Below, one piece after another: positions 32,243 through 41,322 of a stretch of 64,000 nucleotides of DNA (the stretch's first letter is position 1; every line of letters begins with the position of its first letter). The notes below the pieces were generated by a model. That model saw only the letters and a list, made by a program, of their open reading frames with translations, did no database searches and was not told the DNA's origin. This DNA comes from Bacteroides intestinalis (GTDB lineage Bacteria; Bacteroidota; Bacteroidia; Bacteroidales; Bacteroidaceae): positions 62,001 to 126,000 of the forward strand of contig NZ_QRZF01000014.1 in the NCBI RefSeq assembly GCF_003464595.1, written 5' to 3'. Position numbers and translations under genes: made by a program.

Positions 32243-33313
32243 TTAAGCGTGCAACGCTTCAAATTCCTGCATGCAGTCAATCAAAGCCTGTACGCTTTCT
32301 TTCGGCATAGCATTATAACAAGATGCACGGAATCCGCCAACTGAACGGTGTCCCTTGATACCCACCATGCCTCTTTCTGTTGCAAACTTCATGAAGTCAG
32401 CTTCCAGGTCTTTGTATTCAGGAGCCATCACGAAACAGATGTTCATGCGTGAACGGTCTTCTTTAGCAGCTGTACCTACGAACATTTTGTTACGGTCGAT
32501 TTCAGCATACAGCATATCTGCCTTTTCAGTAGCACGACGTTCCATTTCTTTCACACCACCCTGTGCCTTGATCCAACGTAAAGTCTGCAGTGCAGCATAG
32601 ATTGGAACAACCGGAGGAGTATTGAACATAGAACCGTTATCAATATGTGTCTGATAGTTCAACATTGTCGGAATATAACGGGATACTTTACCCAAAGCGT
32701 CATTCTTCACGATAACAAATGTAACACCGGAAGGAGCCAGATTCTTCTGTGCACCACCATAGATACAAATATATTTAGACACGTCGATAGGACGGGAGAA
32801 AATATCAGAAGACATATCGGCAATCATCGGAACGTTTACATTCAAATCTTCCTTAAGTTCAGTACCATAAATAGTGTTGTTGGTTGTGATGTGGAAATAA
32901 TCAGCATCAGCAGGTACTGTATAGTCCTTCGGAATATAAGTATAAGTAGATTCAGCGGAAGAAGCGACTTCAACTACTTCACCGAATGCTTTGGCTTCTT
33001 TCATGGCTTTTTTGGCCCATACACCTGTATTCAGGTAAGCAGCTTTCTTTTCAAGGAAGTTGAAGGGTACCATGCAGAATTCCAAACTGGCACCACCGCC
33101 CAAGAACAGTACCGAATACCCTTCAGGGATATTAAGTAATTCTTTGAATAATGCTACAGCTTCATCCACAACGGGTTGAAAGTCTTTAGCACGGTGGCTG
33201 ATTTCCATCAGTGAGAGGCCTGAACCATTGAAATCGAGAATAGCTTTTGCCGTATCCTCAATCACCTCACGAGGAAGAATAGAAGGTCCTGCATTGAAAT
33301 TATGCTTTTTCAT
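32243..33313 (-). CDS. serC: Phosphoserine aminotransferase
   Basis: PLP enzyme of 356 residues, second step of serine synthesis (3-phosphohydroxypyruvate to phosphoserine), also able to act in pyridoxine synthesis in some bacteria. It begins [17 protein letters not shown], has the ISHRAKDF and [16 protein letters not shown] blocks, and the PLP lysine in [12 protein letters not shown]. The start at 33313 is the standard one; the earlier in-frame Met adds eight unrelated residues. First gene of the operon serC, four-helix-bundle gene, serA, small membrane protein, DUF1015. Confidence 0.95.
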   Translation of the reverse strand: MKKHNFNAGPSILPREVIEDTAKAILDFNGSGLSLMEISHRAKDFQPVVDEAVALFKELLNIPEGYSVLFLGGGASLEFCMVPFNFLEKKAAYLNTGVWAKKAMKEAKAFGEVVEVASSAESTYTYIPKDYTVPADADYFHITTNNTIYGTELKEDLNVNVPMIADMSSDIFSRPIDVSKYICIYGGAQKNLAPSGVTFVIVKNDALGKVSRYIPTMLNYQTHIDNGSMFNTPPVVPIYAALQTLRWIKAQGGVKEMERRATEKADMLYAEIDRNKMFVGTAAKEDRSRMNICFVMAPEYKDLEADFMKFATERGMVGIKGHRSVGGFRASCYNAMPKESVQALIDCMQEFEALHA

Positions 33314-33587
33314 TTGAAGTTTGTTTTGGTTATACAATTTCGTTCATTAGTGTCTTTAGACCTTGCGAAATTACGGAAATATTTCTTTAAAACAAACCTT
33401 TCATAATGAAATTCCATTTTAATAGCGCATTTAGCTTACTTTTTAATGGTTTATACAGGATATATGCACCATTTTGTTATCCATACTTATCAAGAACAAT
33501 ACTTTTAGAGAAACTAAAAGTATTGAGGATTTATTACTTTATATTCAGAAGATTATGTGCAAATAAAGTGAATATTTATAAGAAAAC

Positions 33588-34931
33588 TTACTTGGCCTCC
33601 TCTATTATCGTCTTTATTCCTTTGATTTTTTCACCACGTATCAGTGTGAGCAATTGCTTTATTTTGCTACGGCGCACAGCTACAAAAGCATAATGTTCTT
33701 TCACATCTACCTGTCCGACGTCTTCACGTGTCATTCCACCTTTTTTATATAGAAAACCTACAATATCGATTTTATTCAATTTATCTTTTTTTCCTTTACC
33801 TATATATAAGGTAGCCCAACGAGGTTTAGCAGGCTTAGGAAGTACCTCCGGAAATTCGTAAGTTTCAATATCGTCAGAAATATATTCCGGTACAAATTCT
33901 TCTTCATGCAGAATCAAATAGGCGTTTCCTGATGCCTCCCAGCGTGCCGTACGCCCATTACGATGAGTGTAGGCTTCTTCATTCACGGGAGGATGATAAT
34001 GCACCACATTTTCGATGCCCGGAATATCCAGTCCGCGGGCAGCAAGATCGGTAGAAATCAATACTGAACAACTACCATTGCGGAATTTATAGAGTGCCCG
34101 CTCACGGTCAGGTTGTTCCATACCCCCATGAAACATATCACACGGGAACTTCTTAGCTTGCAGGTATCCGGTGACGCGCTCCACACTATCACGATAGTTA
34201 CAAAATACAAGAGTGGAATGATAACCAAGCGTACAAAGCAAATTGTACAGCGTTTCCAGCTTATCTTTTTCGGGAGAAACGACTTTATGTAACTTCAAAC
34301 GAGGGGCAAGAGCCTCGGGATCAAGAAAATTAAGCTTAACCAGTTGAGAACCGGAGACTGAAGATTGGGAATCCCCTCCCACTCCGGCAAATTGTGGAAT
34401 TTCTTCGGCATCTGTAGCTGAAAGTAATATACGCTTTTTTAATGAAGGCAACTGTCCGATAACTTCCGCCATCTCGTCATGAAAACCAAATTCAAGACAT
34501 TTATCAAACTCATCTATTACTAATGTAGTAACAGTACCCGCATCAAAATTCTCTTTTCTCAAATGATCGTTCATTCGCCCCGGTGTACCGATAATGACTG
34601 AAGGATTGATACCTTTCATCGTCCTATGTTCCTCCATAGCAGGACGGCCACCATAACAACTCATAGCCTTAAAGGGAGTTCCCATGGATTTAAATACAGT
34701 TTCAATTTGCAATGCCAGTTCCCGCAAAGGTACCAACACAACGGCCTGTACACCTTGCACATTCGTCTTTAATGATTGTACCAAAGGGAGAAGAAAAGCC
34801 AGTGTTTTACCCGAACCTGTAGGTGAGAGTAGCACCAAATCTTTATTTTCATGATAAGCCTCCCGAGTTGCCTCCTGCATCGGGGTGAGTTGTTCTATTT
34901 GCAAATTACGCAGTATATCCTGAATTTCCAT
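33588..34931 (-). CDS. DEAD-box RNA helicase, DbpA-like C-terminus
   Basis: ATP-dependent RNA helicase of 447 residues. Motifs in order: LTPMQEATREA (Q motif), SPTGSGKT (I), VLVPLRELALQ (Ia), IGTPGRM (Ib), VIDEFD (II, DEFD in place of DEAD), LLSATD (III), VFCNYRDSVERV (IV), STDLAARGLD (V) and HRNGRTAR (VI). The end (about 375-447, RWATLYIGKGKKDKLNKIDI) resembles the DbpA RNA-binding domain, which targets helicases to 23S rRNA. Thus a ribosome-assembly role is likely. Promoter TATCTTTG lies at 34955-34962. Confidence 0.9.
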   Translation of the reverse strand: MEIQDILRNLQIEQLTPMQEATREAYHENKDLVLLSPTGSGKTLAFLLPLVQSLKTNVQGVQAVVLVPLRELALQIETVFKSMGTPFKAMSCYGGRPAMEEHRTMKGINPSVIIGTPGRMNDHLRKENFDAGTVTTLVIDEFDKCLEFGFHDEMAEVIGQLPSLKKRILLSATDAEEIPQFAGVGGDSQSSVSGSQLVKLNFLDPEALAPRLKLHKVVSPEKDKLETLYNLLCTLGYHSTLVFCNYRDSVERVTGYLQAKKFPCDMFHGGMEQPDRERALYKFRNGSCSVLISTDLAARGLDIPGIENVVHYHPPVNEEAYTHRNGRTARWEASGNAYLILHEEEFVPEYISDDIETYEFPEVLPKPAKPRWATLYIGKGKKDKLNKIDIVGFLYKKGGMTREDVGQVDVKEHYAFVAVRRSKIKQLLTLIRGEKIKGIKTIIEEAK

Positions 34932-34954
34932 AACATTCTTTTTCGATCACGGGT

Positions 34955-34962
34955 CAAAGATA
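34955..34962 (-). promoter_or_regulatory. -7 element (TATCTTTG) of the DEAD-box helicase gene
   Basis: TATCTTTG on the minus strand, 24 nt before the ATG at 34931 and directly after the T tract of the nqr terminator. Confidence 0.55.
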
Positions 34963-35000
34963 ACAAAAAAACTCCTGCGTAGCCGTAGCCTTGCAGGAGT
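34963..35000 (-). terminator. Rho-independent terminator of the nqr operon
   Basis: ACTCCTGC and GCAGGAGT pair (8 bp, 14-nt loop) on the minus strand 41 nt after the nqrF stop, followed by TTTTTTTG. Confidence 0.85.
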
Positions 35001-35040
35001 TTCTACAAATATCGAAGTTTTTTATAAACCTTGCCTAATT

Positions 35041-36315
35041 TTATCCGCCGAAGTTATCGAACATCAAGTTCTGAGCCGGAACACCAAGATCGTCGAGCAT
35101 ATTCTCAACAGCCTTTGACATCGGGCCAGGACCACACATGTAATATTCAATATCTTCAGGAGCTTCATGGTCTTTCAGGTATGTATTGTAAATTACCTGA
35201 TGCACAAAGCCCGGAGTATACTTCACGCCTGCTGCATCTGCTGCGGGATCCGGACGGTCTAACGCCAAGTGGAACGTAAAGTTCGGGAAATCCTTCTCGA
35301 TTTGCAGGAAGTCTTCCAGATAGAAAACTTCGTTCAAGGCACGTGCACCGTAGAAGTAAGTCATCTTACGGTCAGTAGTATGCAATGTCTTCGTCAAGTG
35401 CATGATTTGTGCACGCAACGGAGCCATACCGGCACCACCACCAATCCACATCATTTCCTTCTTAGAGTCGAATATCGGGTGGAAGTCTCCGTAAGGACCA
35501 CTCATGATTACCTTATCACCCGGTTTCAAAGTGAAGATATAAGAAGAAGCGATACCTGCAGGCACATCCATAAAGCCTTGTCCCTGATCTTTCGGCTTGA
35601 ACGGCGGAGTTGCGATACGTACCGTCAACATGATACGGTCACCTTCTGCCGGATAGTTAGCCATAGAATAAGCACGGATCGTTTCTTCATTATTGTCACA
35701 CTTCAATGTGAACAAACCGAATTTTTCCCATGCAGGCAAGTACTCATCACCAATCAGACTCTTATCAATGTCCTTGTTATAGTCCATTGAGTATTTAGGA
35801 ATCTTGATCTGCGCATAAGAGCCCGGGATAAAGTCCATGTGTTCGCCCTTAGGCAACGCAACGATGAACTCTTTGATGAACGTAGCCACGTTCTTGTTGG
35901 AGATAACTTCGCACTCCCACTCTTTTACACCAAGCACAGACTCATCAATCTTGATAGCCATATCGCTCTTTACTTTCACCTGACAGCCCAGACGCCAGTG
36001 ATCCTGTACTTGTTTACGGCTAAAATGAGGAACCTCAGACGGCAGAATTTCACCGCCACCATCCAGTACCTGGCATTTACACTGTCCGCAAGAACCCTTA
36101 CCACCACAAGCGGAAGAAAGGAATACTCCATTCACAGACAATGTATTCAGCAACGTAGCACCAGACTCCACATCCAGTACATTGTCACCATTTATAGTCA
36201 GTTTTACATTACCTGAGGGTACCAGGAAATTTTTGGCAACCAGCAGGATAACGACAAGCAGCAGAATAACCACCAGGAATACTCCAATGCTCGCTAATAT
36301 TAAATTCATATCCAT
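35041..36315 (-). CDS. nqrF: Na+-translocating NADH:quinone reductase subunit F
   Basis: NADH-oxidising subunit of Na+-NQR, 424 residues. An N-terminal membrane anchor (about 6-28) precedes a [2Fe-2S] domain with the cysteine set CGGKGSCGQC and a further Cys, then a ferredoxin reductase-like module: FAD contact RAYSMANYP, GPYGDFH, and the NADH-binding WIGGGAGMAPLRAQI and YYMCGPGPM. It accepts the hydride from NADH and starts the electron path to quinone that drives Na+ export. Last gene of the nqr operon. Confidence 0.97.
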   Translation of the reverse strand: MDMNLILASIGVFLVVILLLVVILLVAKNFLVPSGNVKLTINGDNVLDVESGATLLNTLSVNGVFLSSACGGKGSCGQCKCQVLDGGGEILPSEVPHFSRKQVQDHWRLGCQVKVKSDMAIKIDESVLGVKEWECEVISNKNVATFIKEFIVALPKGEHMDFIPGSYAQIKIPKYSMDYNKDIDKSLIGDEYLPAWEKFGLFTLKCDNNEETIRAYSMANYPAEGDRIMLTVRIATPPFKPKDQGQGFMDVPAGIASSYIFTLKPGDKVIMSGPYGDFHPIFDSKKEMMWIGGGAGMAPLRAQIMHLTKTLHTTDRKMTYFYGARALNEVFYLEDFLQIEKDFPNFTFHLALDRPDPAADAAGVKYTPGFVHQVIYNTYLKDHEAPEDIEYYMCGPGPMSKAVENMLDDLGVPAQNLMFDNFGG

Positions 36316-36334
36316 TGTTTTATTCCTTTCTTTA

Positions 36335-36961
36335 TTAGATGTTCAAACCAGAGAAACACATGAATGCCATTGCCATCAGACCTACTGTAATGAACGTGAT
36401 ACCCAAACCTTTCAGCGCATCGGGTACGTCAGAGTAAGCCATTTTTTCACGGATAGCTGCCAGGCCTACAATGGCCAGTAACCAACCAATACCGGAACCC
36501 AACGCATAAGAGATGGCATCCCAAATGTCACCGATGTATTTCGGATCACTCTCACCTACATTGATGCGCTGCTGCATGAACAGAGAAGCACCCATGATGG
36601 CACAGTTTACAGCAATCAGCGGCAGGAAGATACCCAGTGAAGCGTAGAGAGAAGGACTAAAACGTTCCACAACCATCTCTACCAACTGCACGATACCGGC
36701 AATTACGGCAATAAAAAGGATAAAACTCAGGAAGCTGAGGTCAACGCCATCAATGATAGCATTGGCAGCCAGCACCTTGGTCTGCAATAAATAGTTGACC
36801 GGAAGCGTAACCACCAATACGAAAGTTACGGCGATACCCAGTCCTACAGCAGTCTTCACATTCTTGGATACAGCTAAGTAAGAGCACATACCCAGGAAGA
36901 ATGCAAATATCATGTTGTCCACAAATATGGAGCGGACAAATAAACTTATTAAATGTTCCAT
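36335..36961 (-). CDS. nqrE: Na+-translocating NADH:quinone reductase subunit E
   Basis: Integral membrane subunit of 208 residues with about six membrane segments. Typical NqrE start [34 protein letters not shown] and the later [14 protein letters not shown], whose Cys, with that of the first half (GMCSY), takes part in the iron site shared with NqrD. 19 nt separate it from nqrF. Confidence 0.96.
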   Translation of the reverse strand: MEHLISLFVRSIFVDNMIFAFFLGMCSYLAVSKNVKTAVGLGIAVTFVLVVTLPVNYLLQTKVLAANAIIDGVDLSFLSFILFIAVIAGIVQLVEMVVERFSPSLYASLGIFLPLIAVNCAIMGASLFMQQRINVGESDPKYIGDIWDAISYALGSGIGWLLAIVGLAAIREKMAYSDVPDALKGLGITFITVGLMAMAFMCFSGLNI

Positions 36962-36965
36962 GCTT

Positions 36966-37066
36966 TAATTAATTATGAATTATGAATTATTAATTATGAA
37001 TTTAGAGAATGTACGAGCCTTTGTGCTGCACAGCCATTCATCATTCATTATTTATCATTCACAATT
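36966..37066. repeat. Long AT-rich hairpin element C with GC-rich core
   Basis: The left arm (36966-37003) has AATTATGAATTATG words, the core (37015-37035) reads GAGCCTTTGTGCTGCACAGCC less one flanking base, and the right arm (37036-37066) has ATTCATCATTCATTATT words. The arms are imperfect inverses. It fills the 112-bp gap between nqrD and nqrE inside the operon. Confidence 0.7.
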
Positions 37067-37073
37067 ATTAAAC

Positions 37074-37709
37074 TTACTTTTCTTGCAATTCTTTGTGGCG
37101 AGCACGTTGATACCAAATGATGCAAGCACAGATGATCAAAGCCATCGGCGGCATCAGCATCAAGCCATTGTTCACATAACCCAAGTTTGTCAGCCATTCA
37201 TGGTTCAGGATATTGAAGCCGAGCAATGTACCTGAACCTAACAGTTCACGGAAGAAAGCCACAATAATCAAAATCTTAGCATATCCCAAACCATTACCTA
37301 TACCATCCAGGCAAGATTCCCACGGACCGTTCTGCATGGCAAATGCTTCCAGACGTCCCATCAGGATACAGTTTGTAATGATCAAACCTACATAAACAGA
37401 AAGCTGTACACTTACGTCATAAGCAAACGCTTTCAATATTTCACTCACAATGGTTACCAAAGCAGCTACCACAACCAACTGAACGATGATACGGATACGG
37501 TTGGGGATAGTCTTGCGCAACAGTGAAATAACCACATTGGCAAAAGCCGTAATCACTGTTACCGAAAGACCCATTACGATGGCGGGTTCCAGTTTGGCAG
37601 TTACAGCCAGTGCGGAACAAATACCCAGTACCTGTACGGTAACAGGGTTGTTCATGCCCAGCGGAGTTGAGAATACTTCTCTATTTTTCTTTGAAAATAA
37701 CTGTCCCAT
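37074..37709 (-). CDS. nqrD: Na+-translocating NADH:quinone reductase subunit D
   Basis: Membrane subunit of 211 residues with six segments. The start at 37709 ([13 protein letters not shown]) is preferred over 37727 because AAGGA lies just before it. Features: [18 protein letters not shown] and [16 protein letters not shown], whose Cys residues pair with those of NqrE. Its start is 4 nt after the nqrC stop. The gap to nqrE holds hairpin element C. Confidence 0.96.
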   Translation of the reverse strand: MGQLFSKKNREVFSTPLGMNNPVTVQVLGICSALAVTAKLEPAIVMGLSVTVITAFANVVISLLRKTIPNRIRIIVQLVVVAALVTIVSEILKAFAYDVSVQLSVYVGLIITNCILMGRLEAFAMQNGPWESCLDGIGNGLGYAKILIIVAFFRELLGSGTLLGFNILNHEWLTNLGYVNNGLMLMPPMALIICACIIWYQRARHKELQEK

Positions 37710-37713
37710 ATCC

Positions 37714-38400
37714 TTATTCCTCATCATTATTGGTTAAAAAACTCTTGTAACTATTCAGACAAGCTTTCAGCATGGCATCTACACCTACAGAAGTAATCGT
37801 ACCGCCGGAGATACCATCCACCTGATAATCAGGTTTATCTACCTTGCCGTTCTTCACGACGCCCAGGGCTACTTCACCATTTTCCATGGTCTTCTTACCC
37901 AGGAACTCATCCTGAAAGTGTTGTCCGGCGATTTCAGCACCCAAACCCGGAGTTTCACTGGCATGAGAGAAATAGACACCATAAACAGTATCCTTATCGC
38001 TGTTCAGTGCAACATATCCCCAAATAGCACCCCAAAGACCGGCACCATAAACAGGGAATACATATTTCTTCTCTCCATTCACTTCTGCTACGAATACGTG
38101 CAGGCGTTGGTATTCTTTAGCTTCTTTCTCGTAGCCAGTAGCAAATGCTCCGGTATTCTCAGTCAAAGTACCGTCTACATTCATCAGCATATCTCCTTTT
38201 ACATATTTATTATACTCAGCTTCAGCATCTTTCACATCTTTGATTTTCAATGCAGCGAGTATTTGCTTCTTCGTATCCAGTTCCACATTCTTATTCTGAA
38301 TAGTTCTCAGAGAGGAACTAACGAATGCCAGCAAGAATGCAACGATAACAACCATTACCGAAGCATAAATGATAGTATAACTATTACTATTGGTATTCAT
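37714..38400 (-). CDS. nqrC: Na+-translocating NADH:quinone reductase subunit C
   Basis: Subunit of 228 residues with one N-terminal membrane segment (about 8-28) and a periplasmic FMN domain. The FMN is bound covalently to the threonine of the GISGGTITS motif (family S/TGAT). ETPGLGAEI is another conserved block. It passes electrons between the NqrB and NqrD/E centres. 14 nt from nqrB. Confidence 0.96.
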   Translation of the reverse strand: MNTNSNSYTIIYASVMVVIVAFLLAFVSSSLRTIQNKNVELDTKKQILAALKIKDVKDAEAEYNKYVKGDMLMNVDGTLTENTGAFATGYEKEAKEYQRLHVFVAEVNGEKKYVFPVYGAGLWGAIWGYVALNSDKDTVYGVYFSHASETPGLGAEIAGQHFQDEFLGKKTMENGEVALGVVKNGKVDKPDYQVDGISGGTITSVGVDAMLKACLNSYKSFLTNNDEE

Positions 38401-38414
38401 TTTCTTACGGTATT

Positions 38415-39584
38415 TTAATTGTTAGACTTAATTGCACGTTTCTCGCGACGGCTGATATTACCTTGTACTACACAGTAGTCAATCAGCGGAGCGAAGATGT
38501 TCATCAGCAGGATGGCAAGCATCATACCTTCGGGATAACCGGGGTTCAGTACACGGATCACGATTGCCATAACACCAATCAGGAAACCGAAGATATATTT
38601 ACCCGTCTCGGTACGTGCCGAAGTTACAGGGTCGGTAGCCATGAATACGGCACCGAAGCAGAAACCACCCAGTACCAGGTGTTCGTACCAAGGCATATGA
38701 GCCATAGCAGTGTCAGGACCAACAGTATTGAATATCCAAGCCATGAACGCACCACCTACAAATACAGAAAACATTGTTTTCCAACTTGCAATACCCGTTG
38801 CCAGCAACAGGATAGCACCCAAAGCAATAGCAATCACACTGGTCTCACCGATAGAACCCGGTATCAATCCCGTCACCATATCCCAGGAGAATGGCGGCAC
38901 AGCCCCCGAAGTGGCAGCAGCACCGAGCGGAGTAGCTACGGTCAATCCGTCAACAGCTTGTCCCAGACCGAATATTGTGTCACCTGATACCCAAACAGCA
39001 TCACCGGACATCTTCGTAGGATATGCAAAGAAAAGGAATGCACGAGTGATCAAGGCAACGTTGAATACGTTCATACCTGTACCACCGAATACTTCCTTTG
39101 CAAAAATTACGGCGAATGCAGTAGCCACCGCCAGAATCCACAGCGGGCAGTCTACCGGAACAATCATAGGGATAAGAATACCGGAAACAAGAAAACCTTC
39201 CTGGATTTCTTCTTTCTTCCATTGAGCCACAACGAACTCAATACCCAAACCTACTACATAAGAAACAATGATTTTAGGCAATACAGCCAGAAAACCGTAG
39301 GCAAACATTTCAATGAAGCTACCCGTAGCACCGGTATTCGTGAAATGCTGGTAACCTACGTTATACATACCGAACAGCAACGCCGGTACCAACGCAATGA
39401 CCACCATCGACATAATGCGCTTGCTGTCGATAGCGTCGTGAATATGCGTTCCCGATTTCGAAGTCGTGCTGGGGACGAACAGGAATGTTTCGAATCCGTC
39501 GAACACAGACTGGAATGCGTGGAATTTGCCGCCCTCTTCAAAGTTCGGCTTTATCTTGTCGAGATAATTTCTTAACGCTTTCAT
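38415..39584 (-). CDS. nqrB: Na+-translocating NADH:quinone reductase subunit B
   Basis: Large membrane subunit of 389 residues with about ten segments. It carries covalent FMN on the threonine in the DGLTVATPLG stretch (family SGATPL) and riboflavin, and forms part of the Na+ channel. N-terminal FHAFQSVFDGFETFLFVP and the late HLVLGGFCFGAVFMATDPVTSA are characteristic. 32 nt from nqrA; that gap is AT-rich with two TTTTTAATT words. Confidence 0.96.
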   Translation of the reverse strand: MKALRNYLDKIKPNFEEGGKFHAFQSVFDGFETFLFVPSTTSKSGTHIHDAIDSKRIMSMVVIALVPALLFGMYNVGYQHFTNTGATGSFIEMFAYGFLAVLPKIIVSYVVGLGIEFVVAQWKKEEIQEGFLVSGILIPMIVPVDCPLWILAVATAFAVIFAKEVFGGTGMNVFNVALITRAFLFFAYPTKMSGDAVWVSGDTIFGLGQAVDGLTVATPLGAAATSGAVPPFSWDMVTGLIPGSIGETSVIAIALGAILLLATGIASWKTMFSVFVGGAFMAWIFNTVGPDTAMAHMPWYEHLVLGGFCFGAVFMATDPVTSARTETGKYIFGFLIGVMAIVIRVLNPGYPEGMMLAILLMNIFAPLIDYCVVQGNISRREKRAIKSNN

Positions 39585-39616
39585 CTTTAATTTTTAATTC
39601 TTGATTTTTAATTGAA

Positions 39617-40969
39617 TTAGGCCATTTCAGCACGGAGCATGTCAAGCCCTGCACGAACAATGCGTTGAACTTCTACCTTCGAAGAACATACGAATTCGCA
39701 AAGGGCAAAATCCTCGGGAGCTACCTCATAAATACCCAAAGCTTCCATACGGTCAATATCACCTGCTATGATAGCTTTTACCAGATATTCAGGGAAGATG
39801 TCCATCGGGAATACTTTATCGTACTCATTAGACATGATCATATGACGTTCACCACCTTTGATACGGGCATCAAGCACATATTCCTTATTATTACCCAGCA
39901 ACCAACTGAAATAAGAACGGTTCACACTGAACTGATTGAAACGCGGCATAATCCAGCCCAGCATTTCGTGAATATCGTCACCTTCGGGAATCACTGTCAA
40001 CTGGCTGTCAAAAGCGCCAAGAAAACCGTTCGGATTCACTTTTTTACCTGTAAGTACATTACCACTGATGTAGCGTAAATCTCTACCGGTAGTCACGTTT
40101 CCACTGAATACGTTTGTCAGCAGAGCACCGACTTTCAGTTTACAGTAAGCAGGTTTCAACACTTCGGAACCTGTTACAGCAACTTTGCGTGTCATGTCCA
40201 CACGACCTGTATTGAACAGACGTCCGATGAATATAACAGCCTCCGCACCAATTGTCCATACGGTTTCACCTTTCACAACAGGTGAAATATGGTTAATCTG
40301 TACGCCTACATTGCCGGCCGGATTCGGTCCGTCAAATGCGGTAATCGTTACATTCTTGGCTTGCGTCAACGCTGCTGCCTTTTGTTTTACACTAATACTT
40401 AAATACGTCTTTGCCATTTTGGAAAGAGCGTCCAATCCTGTTTGGAAGTTTGCTTCCTCGCCTTTCAGGGCGAATTCAAAATCAGGTGCCAGCGGGTTAC
40501 TGTCGAAGGCCGAAACAAAGATAGCTTTCGGATACATCGTCGGATCAGCAATCACATCATAGGGGCGCTGACGGATGAACGCAAACATACCGGCTTCCAG
40601 CAATGCAGCTTTTACCGACTCGCCATTCAGGGCATTCACGTCTTTCTTACCGAATTCTTCATAGTCTTGCTCGGCTGCAGCTTCAACGACAATGTTCAGC
40701 ACTTTACGGCGTGCGCCGCGCTCCACACTTGTCACTACGCCGCTAACGGGCGAAACAAATTTCAATTCAGGATGATTCTTGTCGATAAACAAGGGTCCTC
40801 CGGCCATCACATATTCCTGTTCTTTGACTACCACTTTCGGAGTGACACCCGTAAAATCATCGGGAACCAATGCGTAGAATCCCGGTTCTTTTACAGACAT
40901 TAACTCTTGAGAGGCTTTACCTTTCAGGTTGATGTCAAGGCCTTTACGTAACTTAATTACATTTGCCAT
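39617..40969 (-). CDS. nqrA: Na+-translocating NADH:quinone reductase subunit A
   Basis: Peripheral cytoplasmic subunit of 450 residues, thought to bind quinone. The start at 40969 gives the family N-terminus MANVIKLRKGLDINLKGKA; the longer frame back to 41128 has no homology and begins upstream of the promoter at 41006. Other blocks: VKEQEYVMAGGPLFIDKNHPELKF and the late LPGxFPE-like MDIFPEYLVKAI. First gene of the complete nqrABCDEF operon. Confidence 0.96.
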   Translation of the reverse strand: MANVIKLRKGLDINLKGKASQELMSVKEPGFYALVPDDFTGVTPKVVVKEQEYVMAGGPLFIDKNHPELKFVSPVSGVVTSVERGARRKVLNIVVEAAAEQDYEEFGKKDVNALNGESVKAALLEAGMFAFIRQRPYDVIADPTMYPKAIFVSAFDSNPLAPDFEFALKGEEANFQTGLDALSKMAKTYLSISVKQKAAALTQAKNVTITAFDGPNPAGNVGVQINHISPVVKGETVWTIGAEAVIFIGRLFNTGRVDMTRKVAVTGSEVLKPAYCKLKVGALLTNVFSGNVTTGRDLRYISGNVLTGKKVNPNGFLGAFDSQLTVIPEGDDIHEMLGWIMPRFNQFSVNRSYFSWLLGNNKEYVLDARIKGGERHMIMSNEYDKVFPMDIFPEYLVKAIIAGDIDRMEALGIYEVAPEDFALCEFVCSSKVEVQRIVRAGLDMLRAEMA

Positions 40970-41005
40970 GCGTTTATATAAAATAATGGTTTCATTAATT
41001 TGCCG

Positions 41006-41013
41006 CAAAAGTA
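41006..41013 (-). promoter_or_regulatory. -7 element (TACTTTTG) of the nqr operon
   Basis: TACTTTTG on the minus strand, 36 nt before the nqrA ATG, just after the T-rich tail of the hairpin at 41034-41079. Confidence 0.6.
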
Positions 41014-41033
41014 GCAAAAAAGAACGTGAATAA

Positions 41034-41079
41034 AGAGCAAAAACAAAAGGAATTACGGAGAAATTTCCGTAATTCCTTT
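41034..41079 (-). terminator. Rho-independent terminator between peptidase gene and nqrA
   Basis: A perfect 14-bp stem, AAAGGAATTACGGA with its inverse and a 6-nt loop (41046-41079), is followed on the minus strand by TGTTTTTGCTCTTT. It would insulate the nqr promoter from transcription arriving from the peptidase gene. Confidence 0.78.
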
Positions 41080-41220
41080 CGTTAACGAACACGATAGCAA
41101 CAAGGGCGATCAACAGCTTCTCAAGCATCCTTCACAACATCCTCTCTCTTTCCGCAATATCCCTACCTATATAGTCAAGAAAAAGAAATCACCCATACTA
41201 TTTGGTTATTAAAGCATTAC

Positions 41221-41299
41221 AAGAAGTTAAGAGTTTGTCGACAAGGAATTAACTTCTTGCTGACAAACTCTTAACCTCTTGTTGACCGGGTATTAATTC
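41221..41299. promoter_or_regulatory. Compound inverted repeat with alternative pairings
   Basis: GTTAAGAGTTTGTCGACAAG (41226-41245) pairs with 41256-41275 (18 of 20). A competing perfect pair is AAGAAGTTAA (41221-41230) with TTAACTTCTT (41249-41258), and GGAATTAA near 41245 can pair with TTAATTCC near 41292. It follows the peptidase stop by about 48 nt. Confidence 0.6.
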
Positions 41300-41322
41300 C
41301 CTGCTATGAAAATAAATATTGT

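Larger units (their letters stand above)
40970..41322. other. 353-bp intergenic region before nqrA
   Basis: No gene is supported. It holds, from left to right, the nqr promoter (41006-41013), a terminator-like hairpin (41034-41079), about 140 bp with no recognisable feature, and a compound inverted repeat (41221-41299). Confidence 0.65.

Noticed and set aside
33406..33693. Plus-strand frame of 95 codons between serC and the DEAD-box helicase gene
   Set aside because: Its last third overlaps the helicase gene in antisense, it has no promoter match near it and no family resemblance.
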